Assembly (NCBI RefSeq): GCF_023715225.1
Contig: NZ_JAMBNS010000001.1
Span: 248,001 to 312,000 of the forward strand
Source: Robertmurraya korlensis
Lineage (GTDB): Bacteria; Bacillota; Bacilli; Bacillales; Cytobacillaceae
Direction of reading: 5' to 3'
Length of the DNA: 64,000 nucleotides
The number at the start of each line of letters is the position of its first letter. Positions within the stretch are counted from its first letter, which is position 1. Shown in pieces: positions 50,705 through 58,565 of the stretch. The translations under genes and the position numbers were made by a program. The notes under the pieces were generated by a model. That model made no database searches. It worked only from the letters and a program-made list of their open reading frames with translations, and was not told where the DNA came from.

Positions 50705-51840
50705 GTAAATGGAAAAAGACATTACAGGAACTTTCAGTAAGAAGAAAGATGATCAAAGCATTCAAAGCAGGTCACTTCTATTTAGGTGATATTGAAAGAC
50801 CTATCTTTCCTAAAATTCATGCTGTTTCTGTTGGAGAAAACACGACAATCACCTTCACCATACCTAATGGGTTAGACCCTAAAACAATCACCAAAAACGA
50901 CTATATCTTTAAACAAATATTCGGGAAGAAGATTGAGTTAGAAGGTGAAGTGAAAAAGTTTGTTCTAAGCATTTATTCAAAGGGAATACCTAAGAATTTG
51001 ACATACCAAGCAAAAACCATAACACCGTTATTAGCTCCGCATCGATTAGGTATTATTTGCGGAAAAGATAAAAATGGGGAATGGATCACTTATGACTTAG
51101 CAACCAAACCACACATTCTAATTGCAGGGGAAACGGGTTCAGGAAAGTCAACTCAGCTAAGATCCATTCTTACCAGTTTGATATTAACTAAGAAACCTAG
51201 TGAGTTAGAAATATATCTAGGTGATTGTAAAAAATCAGAGTTTCACATCTTCCGAAAAGTGGAGCATGTAAAGTGTGTGTACAGTAGTGCTAGAGACATT
51301 GGGAAGATGCTTTCAAATATCAAAAAGGAGCTTGATGAACGTAGTAACTTAACAGAACTTTTTGAAGTCAGTCATGTGGATGATCTCCCTCCAGAACACA
51401 GGAGACCTTACATTTTGGTTTGTATTGATGAGTTTGTCATGCTTCGGAAAGATGAAACCATTATGGACATTTTAACCGAGATTGTAGCCATCGGAAGAAC
51501 GCTTGGAGTGTTCGCTATACTCTCCATGCAACGTCCGAATGCAAAAGTATTAGACACTACTATTAGGGCGAATTTAACCACTTCTATGGGCTTTCAATTA
51601 AGGGATGCAATGGAATCAAAAATAGTAAACACTCCTGATGCTCACAAGATTGACATAGCTGGAAGATTCATTATGAATAGTGACAAACTTTATGAAATTC
51701 AAGCTCCTTATTTGGAAATGGAAGATGCTAAAAAGCTTCTAAATCCCTTCATTGTTATGAAATCACCTGTGAAAGATATAACCGAAGCACCAAAGAAACT
51801 AACCGAAGAGGATGTTTTCAATGATATTAAGAGAACGTGA
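50701..51840 (+). CDS. FtsK/SpoIIIE-type DNA-translocase ATPase
   Basis: 379 aa from the ATG at 50701 (4-nt overlap with the previous stop; an ATG at 50692 is also in frame). Walker A is HILIAGETGSGKSTQL (about 140-155) and Walker B YILVCIDEFVML, followed by IVAIGRTLGVFAILSMQRPN, the FtsK/coupling-protein pattern. No N-terminal membrane domain and no C-terminal gamma domain, so it is a minimal motor like those of conjugative coupling proteins (TcpA-like) and of some Bacillus phages. It probably pumps phage or plasmid DNA with the next protein. Confidence 0.9.
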   Translation: MSKWKKTLQELSVRRKMIKAFKAGHFYLGDIERPIFPKIHAVSVGENTTITFTIPNGLDPKTITKNDYIFKQIFGKKIELEGEVKKFVLSIYSKGIPKNLTYQAKTITPLLAPHRLGIICGKDKNGEWITYDLATKPHILIAGETGSGKSTQLRSILTSLILTKKPSELEIYLGDCKKSEFHIFRKVEHVKCVYSSARDIGKMLSNIKKELDERSNLTELFEVSHVDDLPPEHRRPYILVCIDEFVMLRKDETIMDILTEIVAIGRTLGVFAILSMQRPNAKVLDTTIRANLTTSMGFQLRDAMESKIVNTPDAHKIDIAGRFIMNSDKLYEIQAPYLEMEDAKKLLNPFIVMKSPVKDITEAPKKLTEEDVFNDIKRT

Positions 51841-52465
51841 TCGAGCGATTATTAAAGACCTAAATAAGTTTCGTGTTATGGATAGAGATAGTATTGCTGA
51901 GATACATTTTAGTGAGAAAAAGAACCCTCAACACTCTGCAAACAATGTGTTATTAAGGTTATTACGTGATGGATTAATTCAACGATCTACAGCATTTGTA
52001 CCATATGTATACTTCGGCCCAGAAACGCAAATTAAAAAGAATTCTCAGAAGATAGGTCACTTCTTGGCAATAGTCGAGACTTACAAAGAGATTAGAAAAC
52101 ATGGCGCTATTGAAACCTTCCTTGTAGAGCCTAAGTATGGCAACAAAGGCACGGCTGAACCAGATATCTATTTGAAGTTTAGAAATACAGGATTCTTTAT
52201 TGAAGTTCAAAAGAGCATATACTCTGAAAAGCAAATGACTGAAAAGATGGAGAGATATGTGGATTTTCATAGTTCTGGTATTATGTCTGACCCATTCCCA
52301 CACTTACTGATCCTTGGAGAACAAAGATATGCACTTGATGGAGATTACCCTTTTAAAATCTTTCAAGCAGAAAACTTCAATCAGTTTTTAGATAGTCTAA
52401 AACCAAAGCATCAACCAATTGTAAGAGAGACAAATGTTAAAGAAGTGAAAATAAAAATAGGTTAA
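51821..52465 (+). CDS. Replication-relaxation family protein
   Basis: The N-terminal winged helix (ILRERDRAIIKDLNKFRVMD, AEIHFSEKKNPQHSANNVLL) is followed by a nuclease-like alpha/beta domain (EPDIYLKFRNTGFFIEVQKS, with Glu-Asp and Glu-x-Gln/Lys as in PD-(D/E)xK folds). This matches the Replic_Relax family (PF13814, from memory) that sits beside FtsK-like ATPases on Firmicute plasmids and phages and has been listed as a non-canonical mobilisation protein. The biochemical role is not established. Overlaps the ATPase gene by 20 nt. 214 aa. Confidence 0.75.
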   Translation: MILRERDRAIIKDLNKFRVMDRDSIAEIHFSEKKNPQHSANNVLLRLLRDGLIQRSTAFVPYVYFGPETQIKKNSQKIGHFLAIVETYKEIRKHGAIETFLVEPKYGNKGTAEPDIYLKFRNTGFFIEVQKSIYSEKQMTEKMERYVDFHSSGIMSDPFPHLLILGEQRYALDGDYPFKIFQAENFNQFLDSLKPKHQPIVRETNVKEVKIKIG

Positions 52466-52467
52466 GA

Positions 52468-52514
52468 ACTAGTTAGTAACCATACTTTTTTAGTTCCTGA
52501 CTAGTTAGTAACCA
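52468..52514 (+). repeat. Two 15-bp direct repeats ahead of the ParM-like gene
   Basis: ACTAGTTAGTAACCA occurs at 52468-52482 and 52500-52514, 32 bp apart (three helix turns). The second ends 2 nt before the ribosome binding site. Placement upstream of an actin-type segregation gene suggests an operator and/or centromere-like site. Confidence 0.75.
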
Positions 52515-52528
52515 AAGAGGTGTACAAA

Positions 52529-53359
52529 ATGATAGTAGGCATTGATGCAGGAAACTACCGGGTAAAGGTTTGTGGTCCACAAGGATTAGATATATTTAGT
52601 TCAACATTAGGTGAATTTCGAGAAAGGAGAATCAAGAATACTCCAGGTAAAGATGATATGATATTTGAATTTGAAGGAAGAAAAGGATTTGCTGGTAGCC
52701 TAGCTGATGCTGAATCAGAGTTTGGTGGTTCGATTATGGGAGATAGTAAAGCTCATGAGGATGCAAAGCTTAGGATCTTTCTTGCCCTCCACAGATATAG
52801 TCAGACCACTAACCAATTTCAGATTATAGTTGGCCAGCCGATCAGCAAGCATACTGAAGAGGAAAAGAAACGAATTAAGGATATGTTGAAAGGGTCTCAT
52901 GAAATTACTGTAAATGATAAGACAAAGGTAATTCGTATTACTCATGTGGAAGTAGCAGCTGAGGGTGGAGCTTCCTTCTGGAGCAAACCGAAAGACGGAT
53001 TAGTACGAATTATTGATGTCGGTAGTGCCACGGTTAACTGCGCATCCTTGCTAAACAAAAGGTATATAGATAAAGACTCGTTCACTTTGCCTTTTGGATT
53101 AAATACAGTCGTTTCTAGTGACTTATCAGCATTAGCTAGGGGAATAGTCACCCACACAACGAAGAAGTGGAATAACACTGATAAAGGCTATTTAGTTGGA
53201 GGCGCTGCAGAAAAGTTACTTCCTTATATACAACAGTATTATCCGAATATAGAAGTAATGAAGCCGATGTTGGAATGTGGGGATGATCCTATTTATGCAA
53301 ATGCAATCGGCTTCTATAAGATAGGATGTTCCGTTTATGGCAAAGTTAATCAAAAATAA
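52529..53359 (+). CDS. ParM/StbA-like actin-family segregation protein
   Basis: Actin fold nucleotide-binding motifs: phosphate-1 MIVGIDAGNYRVKVCG, phosphate-2 IIDVGSATVNCASL, and adenosine motif YLVGGAAEKLLPYI. 276 aa. AAAGAGGTG precedes the ATG at 52529. Such proteins form filaments that push plasmid copies apart. In a prophage this points to a low-copy plasmid or large replicating intermediate state. The next small gene could be the adaptor (ParR-type). Confidence 0.87.
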   Translation: MIVGIDAGNYRVKVCGPQGLDIFSSTLGEFRERRIKNTPGKDDMIFEFEGRKGFAGSLADAESEFGGSIMGDSKAHEDAKLRIFLALHRYSQTTNQFQIIVGQPISKHTEEEKKRIKDMLKGSHEITVNDKTKVIRITHVEVAAEGGASFWSKPKDGLVRIIDVGSATVNCASLLNKRYIDKDSFTLPFGLNTVVSSDLSALARGIVTHTTKKWNNTDKGYLVGGAAEKLLPYIQQYYPNIEVMKPMLECGDDPIYANAIGFYKIGCSVYGKVNQK

Positions 53360-53552
53360 ATCAGTATCGTTTAATGTGTTGGATCCTCAGCAGAAAAAGT
53401 TGTTTAATCATTGTGAGCTGTACGAAAATTTTTCTTCCTATATTAAGGGGTTAATTTTGAGGGATATGGAAAGAGAGAGTAAAACTACCTTGAAGGTAAT
53501 TGAAGAATCAAAACCCTTAGAAAATGAGGATTTTATGAGTGATTTAATTTGA
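53337..53552 (+). CDS. Small protein after parM, candidate ParR-type adaptor
   Basis: 71 aa: MAKLIKNKSVSFNVLDPQQK with a helical middle (HCELYENFSSYIKGLILRDM) similar in size and pattern to ribbon-helix-helix adaptors. Overlaps the ParM-like gene by 23 nt, as parR genes often do. Function inferred from position. Confidence 0.65.
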   Translation: MAKLIKNKSVSFNVLDPQQKKLFNHCELYENFSSYIKGLILRDMERESKTTLKVIEESKPLENEDFMSDLI

Positions 53553-53555
53553 TTG

Positions 53556-53586
53556 AAAACCTATCTTTTATGATGGGTTTTTTATT
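53556..53586 (+). terminator. Terminator at the right end of the prophage
   Basis: AAAACCTATC (53556-53565) pairs with GATGGGTTTT (53572-53581) with one wobble; T tail. It protects the attR side from read-through. Confidence 0.85.
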
Positions 53587-53617
53587 TGTATTTACGTTAT
53601 ATATACATGTCTATATC

Positions 53618-53620
53618 TTA
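53618..53620. other. attR core (TTA)
   Basis: Right phage-host junction. From 53621 the sequence reads the radC continuation (ATACAAAAAATCAAG, encoding NTKNQ after joining). Same TTA as attL. Confidence 0.8.
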
Positions 53621-53763
53621 ATACAAAAAATCAAGTTCTCCATAAAAAAACAGTCTTTATTGGAAGCTTAAATGCTTCCATCGTTCATCCTCGCGAGGTG
53701 TACAAGGAAGCGTTAAAACGTTCTGCAGCTTCTGTCATATGTGCACACAATCACCCATCAGGA
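53621..53763 (+). pseudogene. radC: radC second fragment (exon 1 before the intron)
   Basis: Encodes [20 protein letters not shown] and continues to ...[15 protein letters not shown], including the first two histidines of the JAMM motif. Bounded by attR at the left and by the group II intron 5' splice site (GGA|GTGCG) at the right. In frame with the 5' fragment if 11327 is joined to 53621. Confidence 0.93.
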
Positions 53764-54273
53764 GTGCGCCTGTACAGTGCCTCATAATAGCATTCTTAAG
53801 AATTAGAACTCCTTACATGGTTCTATGGTCAGCATCTTACCTGAAAGGGAAACCTATAAAGGGAAAAAAGCATGATGTGAAAAGGGAAAGAGACGATTTG
53901 CTATCATATCGAGTCAGTTTCTCAGACCAAGTGATGTATGGTAAAGGCTAGACTGCTTGAATCCTAGACGGAGGAGCGAAGGGTACGCTGTTACTTATGA
54001 TAGCTAACAGGTAACAAGGACAATATCGTAGAAGTTCTCCTGACTTTTTACGATTGTAAGGATTGTCCTTCTATACTCATTAATGAGTAAAACGTCAAAA
54101 GGGGTACCTAACCATCACGTTCTATTATGTTGCATAATTCAGGGATTGCCTAAGTGCAACTAAGGTTGTATATGGTAACGGAGTCACCGTAGTACTCAAC
54201 GTTTGCCTGTAATGGGTTTAGCAAGGGGAAGGATGACAGGCTACTATTCGTCCATTTGAAAGGTGTCATGAAC

Positions 54274-55509
54274 ATGGCAATTAATCCATTTCAACAATTA
54301 GACGTTTTGAAAAAGGCTTCACAAAAAGGGAAACAAATTACTGATTGCTATCGTCTTATGTATAAGAAGGATTTATGGATAAGGACACATAAAAAATTAT
54401 ATGGTCTGAAAACATCAAGTGAATTTTATTTGCTAGAAATCGATGAAATCATTTTGAAACTAAAAGAGGGAAGATTTCGATTCGAAAATCATAGAGATAG
54501 GTTGCAGCCTCCATCTTATAGAGACTTATTGGTTCTAGAGGTAATCAAGGTAATTCTAACAACCATTTTTAAAAAAACTTACCATAATAGGGATGTTCTA
54601 AATCAATTTCTCAAAGAGGGTAAAAGAAATGGGAGTGAACATACCTGGTTGGTTTTTGGCGAGATAAATCAAAAGGAGTCTACTGTTTGGTATCATCTAC
54701 TACTGAAATATATTGAAAATAAGGTAAGGGACCGACGTTTCTTACTCATCCTCCATAATGCAATATTCTCAGGGATCATCGATAAAAATGCTCCAAACAA
54801 AGGTGGAACTCTTAAATCCATACTTTACTCTATTTATTTTCAAGAAGTGGATTTATTTTTAAAGATGAAATTGAAGATAGGAAAAAAGGCAAATACTAGC
54901 ATAGGAACGTTCAAGTATGTTCAAGAGTTTGACCATTTCTTAATGACATTTAAAGGTTCAAGAGACGAAGCAGTTCAGGTTTTTAATGAGGTTCAACTAT
55001 TTTTTAGCTCAAAACTTCTATATACAAACAAAGAATATTCCTTGACTCTTTCTAATTTTAAAAAACCAGTCTTAGTATGTGGATATGAGATAAAAAGGTG
55101 TAGACAGACTAACACTCTTCTTTTCAAAATACCTGACGTTACACTAAAGAGGCTGTCCAAAAACTACGGAAACATAGAAAGGTTTCTTCCTATGCCTCGT
55201 CCTGGATTAATCAACCTCTCTGAACGAAAAATCATGCGGGTGTACCATGCTGAATTAAGAAAGATTGTTTTGGATTACAGAGGAGCAGATAATTGGCATG
55301 ACTTTTCTAAACTATTCTCCTTAGCTAGAGGCAGTTTTATCAGAACGATAGCAATGAAAAGAAAGAGCTCAGTCAACAAAGTTAGTCTTGAAATGAAATC
55401 TTATCAACAAGGTGATCTTTGTATAAAAGTAAAAGCAGAAGGAAAAGTTGACCGTTTATATTCCTTTATAAAATTATCTGAGTTTTCCTTTTTGAGAATA
55501 AGGCCTTAA
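54274..55509 (+). CDS. Group II intron maturase with inactivated reverse-transcriptase domain
   Basis: 411 aa from the ATG at 54274 (GAAAGGTG upstream). The RT fold can be traced, but catalytic residues are gone: the YADD region reads YVQEFDHFLMTFKGSRDEA, the RT3 Asp region reads LVFGEINQKES, and the GTPQGG region reads NKGGTLKSILYSIYFQEVDL. Domain X is well kept (RVYHAELRKIVLDYRGADNW, SLARGSFIRTIAMKRKSS). No HNH endonuclease domain. Expected to help splicing only, not mobility. Confidence 0.9.
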   Translation: MAINPFQQLDVLKKASQKGKQITDCYRLMYKKDLWIRTHKKLYGLKTSSEFYLLEIDEIILKLKEGRFRFENHRDRLQPPSYRDLLVLEVIKVILTTIFKKTYHNRDVLNQFLKEGKRNGSEHTWLVFGEINQKESTVWYHLLLKYIENKVRDRRFLLILHNAIFSGIIDKNAPNKGGTLKSILYSIYFQEVDLFLKMKLKIGKKANTSIGTFKYVQEFDHFLMTFKGSRDEAVQVFNEVQLFFSSKLLYTNKEYSLTLSNFKKPVLVCGYEIKRCRQTNTLLFKIPDVTLKRLSKNYGNIERFLPMPRPGLINLSERKIMRVYHAELRKIVLDYRGADNWHDFSKLFSLARGSFIRTIAMKRKSSVNKVSLEMKSYQQGDLCIKVKAEGKVDRLYSFIKLSEFSFLRIRP

Positions 55510-55516
55510 AGCTGGC

Positions 55517-55550
55517 GAGCCGTATACGCTGAAAGGTGTACGTACGGTTC
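55517..55550 (+). ncRNA. Group II intron domain V
   Basis: GAGCCGTATACGC-TGAA-style 34-nt hairpin: GAGCCGTATAC pairs with GTACGTACGGTTC around GCTGAAAGGT with the family two-nt bulge. It begins 7 nt after the maturase stop, the usual position. Confidence 0.92.
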
Positions 55551-55605
55551 TGTGGGAGGAGAGAAGAAACCAGTATCTAAGGATGGCGCTTTTCTCCTAC
55601 CCAAC

Positions 55606-55746
55606 GATCCTACTCCTAGTAAGGAGGATATTGAGGTTACGAAAAGACTAGCGGAATGTGGAAAAATATTAGGTATAGAAATTCTTGACCATTTGATTAT
55701 TGGGGAAAATAAATTTGTCAGTTTAAAGGAAAAAGGCTATTTATGA
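55606..55746 (+). pseudogene. radC: radC third fragment (exon 2 after the intron)
   Basis: Encodes [20 protein letters not shown] and continues to ...[10 protein letters not shown] with the normal RadC stop. It supplies the last Asp of the JAMM zinc motif (HxH...D). Open without defects, so its sequence appears maintained. Confidence 0.93.
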
Positions 55747-55833
55747 CACTATGAATTTATTTGACGATGCGATATAATAAGCTTTATGATTTTTTTGCAA
55801 TAAAACACTAAGATGAATTCATAATAAATAGCT

Positions 55834-55861
55834 TTGACTAGAAAAAGTGAAATTCCATATT
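55834..55861 (+). promoter_or_regulatory. Possible sigma-A promoter of the mreBCD-minCD operon
   Basis: TTGACT (55834-55839), 16-nt spacer, CATATT (55856-55861). Fair -35 and modest -10. It would free mreB from transcription through the interrupted radC. Confidence 0.4.
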
Positions 55862-55922
55862 GGACAAACCATTAGACGGATGACTTTATTCGTACGATTT
55901 GGATGAGAAAGGGAGATACTTC

Positions 55923-56945
55923 ATGTTTGGAATAGGGACAAGAGATCTTGGAATTGATTTAGGAACAGCAAATACACTTGTGTATGTGAAAGGAAAAGGA
56001 ATTGTTGTAAGAGAGCCTTCGGTTGTTGCGCTGCAAACAGATACAAAACATATTGTAGCAGTAGGGAATGACGCGAAAAATATGATTGGCCGTACACCTG
56101 GTAATGTGGTAGCTCTTAGACCAATGAAAGATGGTGTTATTGCTGATTATGAAACAACTGCAACGATGATGAAATATTACATAAATCAAGCAAACAAAAG
56201 CAAGGGTCTTTTTTCAGGTAAACCTTATGTAATGGTATGTGTACCATCAGGTATAACAGCTGTAGAACAAAGAGCAGTGATTGATGCAACTCGTCAAGCT
56301 GGTGCTAGGGATGCCTATCCGATAGAAGAACCGTTTGCTGCTGCAATTGGGGCAAATCTTCCTGTATGGGAGCCTACTGGAAGTATGGTTGTCGATATCG
56401 GAGGCGGGACAACTGAGGTTGCTATTATCTCATTGGGCGGTATCGTGACAAGTCAGTCCATTCGTATTGCTGGAGATGAAATGGATGAAGCAATTATTAA
56501 TTATATTCGAAAAACGTACAACCTTCTAATCGGTGATCGTACAGCAGAAACGATTAAAGTGGAAATTGGAAGTGCTGGTGACCCAGAAGGTATTGAGAAT
56601 ATGGAAATACGTGGCCGTGATTTGTTAACAGGATTGCCGAAAACAATTGAAATTAGAGCTGAGGAAATCTCGAAAGCTCTACATGATACGGTATATGCAA
56701 TCGTAGATGCGGTTAAGGTTACACTGGAAAAAACACCACCAGAGCTTGCTGCAGATATTATGGATCGTGGAATTGTCCTTACAGGCGGTGGTGCACTTCT
56801 TCGTAATTTAGACCGAGTAATTAGCGAAGAAACAAATATGCCAGTACTTATTGCTGAAAATCCACTTGATTGTGTAGCAATAGGTACAGGAAAAGCTCTT
56901 GATCATATTCATCTTTTTAAAAATAAAGCTTCAGAAACAAGATAA
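55923..56945 (+). CDS. mreB: Rod-shape actin MreB
   Basis: Actin-like filament protein that steers side-wall peptidoglycan synthesis. Motifs: phosphate-1 [15 protein letters not shown], phosphate-2 [15 protein letters not shown], adenosine [14 protein letters not shown]. 340 aa is standard. The ATG at 55923 is preceded by AAAGGGAGATACTT; an in-frame TTG at 55899 is rejected. A 28-nt palindromic hairpin follows the gene (56958-56985). Confidence 0.98.
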   Translation: MFGIGTRDLGIDLGTANTLVYVKGKGIVVREPSVVALQTDTKHIVAVGNDAKNMIGRTPGNVVALRPMKDGVIADYETTATMMKYYINQANKSKGLFSGKPYVMVCVPSGITAVEQRAVIDATRQAGARDAYPIEEPFAAAIGANLPVWEPTGSMVVDIGGGTTEVAIISLGGIVTSQSIRIAGDEMDEAIINYIRKTYNLLIGDRTAETIKVEIGSAGDPEGIENMEIRGRDLLTGLPKTIEIRAEEISKALHDTVYAIVDAVKVTLEKTPPELAADIMDRGIVLTGGGALLRNLDRVISEETNMPVLIAENPLDCVAIGTGKALDHIHLFKNKASETR

Positions 56946-56957
56946 ACAAACGAATCC

Positions 56958-56985
56958 TTCCCTCATTCCTTAAGGAGTGAGGGAA
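56958..56985 (+). repeat. Inverted repeat between mreB and mreC
   Basis: TTCCCTCA (56958-56965) and TGAGGGAA (56978-56985) enclose TTCCTTAAGGAG. No T tract. It may stabilise mreB mRNA or partly terminate. Confidence 0.5.
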
Positions 56986-57026
56986 TACCCCTGTGTGGGA
57001 ATATATTTTCACTTGAGGTGTAAGAA

Positions 57027-57908
57027 ATGCCACAATTTTTATCAAATAAACGCCTTATCATTCTACTAGTTAGCATCATTATTCTCGTGGCATTAATCGG
57101 TTTTTCAATTAGAGAGCGAGAGAAGTTAACATGGCCAGAACAATTTATTAAAGATACGACAGGTTGGGTGCAATCGGCGTTTTCGCGTCCGGCCAATTAT
57201 GTAGCAGGCTTCTTTGAGAATGTAAGAGACTTGCAAAATACATATGAAGAGAACAAAGAATTAAAAGCTCGATTAGATGAATTAGCTCAACTTGAGGTGA
57301 ATGTTCAAACACTAGCAAAAGAGAATAAAGAGCTACGAGAGATTCTAGATAATAAGGAAGATTTAAGCGAATTTGATCCTGTCCAGGCAATCGTTATTGG
57401 TAGAAACCCTGAACGATGGCATGAACTACTTGTTATTAATAAGGGGAAACAAGATGGTATCAAACAAAATATGGCGGTTATCACTGCAAATGGGCTGATT
57501 GGAAAGGTAAAAAGCACAAGTCAGTTCACCTCGACCATTCAGCTGTTAAGTGCAAATGACCCAACAAATCGAATTTCGGCAAAAATTATTGGTGAAAAGG
57601 AAACTTACGGGACCATTGAAGGATATGATGAAGAAAGGAAACTCCTTAAACTAAAGAGGCTTCCATATGATGCGAAAATAGAGAAAGACCAGATTGTTAC
57701 TACTTCCGGACTAGGTGGAGTTTTTCCGCAAAACTTGCCAATCGGTAAAGTGGTTGAAGTCGTTCCAGATGAGTTTGGTTTAAATCAAACCGCTTACGTT
57801 GAACCAGGTGCTGACTTTTATGATATCCGTCATGTTATGGTTGTCACAGTTAAAACCCAAGCACCTGACTTAAGTGATATAACTAGTGAAGAGGAGGAGG
57901 AATTGTGA
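57027..57908 (+). CDS. mreC: Rod-shape-determining protein MreC
   Basis: Bitopic membrane protein of the elongasome. N-terminal helix (LIILLVSIIILVALIGFSI), a coiled coil (about 65-105, YEENKELKARLDELAQLEV), then the beta-domain (about 115-280) with VIGRNPERWHELLVINKGKQ and DQIVTTSGLGGVFPQNLPIG. 293 aa. Overlaps mreD by 4 nt. Confidence 0.97.
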   Translation: MPQFLSNKRLIILLVSIIILVALIGFSIREREKLTWPEQFIKDTTGWVQSAFSRPANYVAGFFENVRDLQNTYEENKELKARLDELAQLEVNVQTLAKENKELREILDNKEDLSEFDPVQAIVIGRNPERWHELLVINKGKQDGIKQNMAVITANGLIGKVKSTSQFTSTIQLLSANDPTNRISAKIIGEKETYGTIEGYDEERKLLKLKRLPYDAKIEKDQIVTTSGLGGVFPQNLPIGKVVEVVPDEFGLNQTAYVEPGADFYDIRHVMVVTVKTQAPDLSDITSEEEEEL

Positions 57909-58423
57909 AAAAACTCCTTCTTCCTATTTTTGTGTTGTTTATTTTCATACTAGAGAGTTTGTTTGTCGAGCTTTTTTCTCCACAGCTTTTTAATAGTGAT
58001 CGCATCATCGTCCCTCATTTTCTTTTAGTAGTTCTATTGTTTCTAACCGTTTATGGAGGAAAGAAACAGGGGATCCTGTATGCAGCTATTTTTGGGCTGC
58101 TCTTTGATATTGTTTATACAGAAGTAATTGGGATATATTTCTTTTTGTATCCACTGATCGCTTATTTTGTTTCAAAGACGATGCAGCTTATACATAATCA
58201 TCTTGTTGTAGTTTCATTAACCTCCATGGTGGGAATTATTCTACTGGAGCTTGGTGTGTATGAGTTAAACTTTTTATTAAAAGTAACTGAAATGGAATTT
58301 CAAACTTTCTTACAGGAGAGGCTTTATCCAACCTTGATATTAAATTTAGCATTTACGATTTTGGTTTCCTTTCCCCTAAAGCGTCAGTTTGATAAATATG
58401 CTGAGGAACTTAGAAATGAATAA
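57905..58423 (+). CDS. mreD: Rod-shape-determining protein MreD
   Basis: About five membrane helices (LLLPIFVLFIFILESLFVEL, HFLLVVLLFLTVYGGKKQGI). 172 aa. Works with MreC and RodA. GTG start overlapping mreC, with GAGGAGGAG just upstream. Confidence 0.95.
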   Translation: MKKLLLPIFVLFIFILESLFVELFSPQLFNSDRIIVPHFLLVVLLFLTVYGGKKQGILYAAIFGLLFDIVYTEVIGIYFFLYPLIAYFVSKTMQLIHNHLVVVSLTSMVGIILLELGVYELNFLLKVTEMEFQTFLQERLYPTLILNLAFTILVSFPLKRQFDKYAEELRNE

Positions 58424-58486
58424 AAAATCGATTCTATTTAAAAAGGATTTCTGGGGCTTAAGGTCGAAATAATATAAAGATATATG

Positions 58487-58509
58487 TAAGCTTATTCGTA
58501 ATAAGCTTA
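58487..58509 (+). repeat. Inverted repeat between mreD and minC
   Basis: TAAGCTTATT (58487-58496) and AATAAGCTTA (58500-58509), a perfect 10-bp stem with a 3-nt loop in the 142-nt gap. No T run; it could be an operator or mRNA processing hairpin. Confidence 0.5.
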
Positions 58510-58565
58510 TTCTTAGTTTGCTTAACATCGAGGGATGCTTTTCTATATGAGGTGAACAACTTAAC

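Larger units (their letters stand above)
11328..53620. mobile_element. Prophage of about 42.3 kb, contractile tail (PBSX-like), integrated in radC
   Basis: Bounded by TTA cores inside the two radC halves. The order is integrase, immunity region, early genes, recombination/replication, late regulator, packaging and head (HK97 type), contractile tail, lysis, and accessory genes. All late genes lie on the plus strand. I see no obvious inactivating mutation in essential structural or packaging genes, so the phage may still be inducible. A RecA-sensitive S24 repressor is present. The far right carries a plasmid-like FtsK/replication-relaxation/ParM operon that is unusual for a simple integrated phage. 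Confidence 0.96.
53764..55605 (+). mobile_element. Group II intron with an ORF in domain IV, inserted in radC
   Basis: 1842 nt. The 5' end is GTGCGCC and the 3' end AAC (consensus AY). Domain V (34 nt) is at 55517-55550, followed by domain VI with a bulged A at 55599. IBS1 TCAGGA (53758-53763) is perfectly complementary to TCCTGA at 54038-54043 (EBS1); a possible IBS2/EBS2 pair is ATCAC / GTGAT (53931-53935). Exact removal joins HNHPSG to DPTPSKED of RadC. Domain V and the 5' end are of the bacterial IIA/IIB (not IIC) kind. Orientation is the same as radC, so splicing can restore the mRNA. Confidence 0.93.

Noticed and set aside
53739-53951. 70-codon frame at the 5' end of the intron
   Set aside because: It crosses the exon-intron border and lies in ribozyme domain I; better explained as RNA structure.
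54052-54057. GATTGT as EBS2 (complementary to ACAATC in the exon)
   Set aside because: It lies 3' of EBS1, while EBS2 is normally 5' of it; the GTGAT at 53931 fits the order better.
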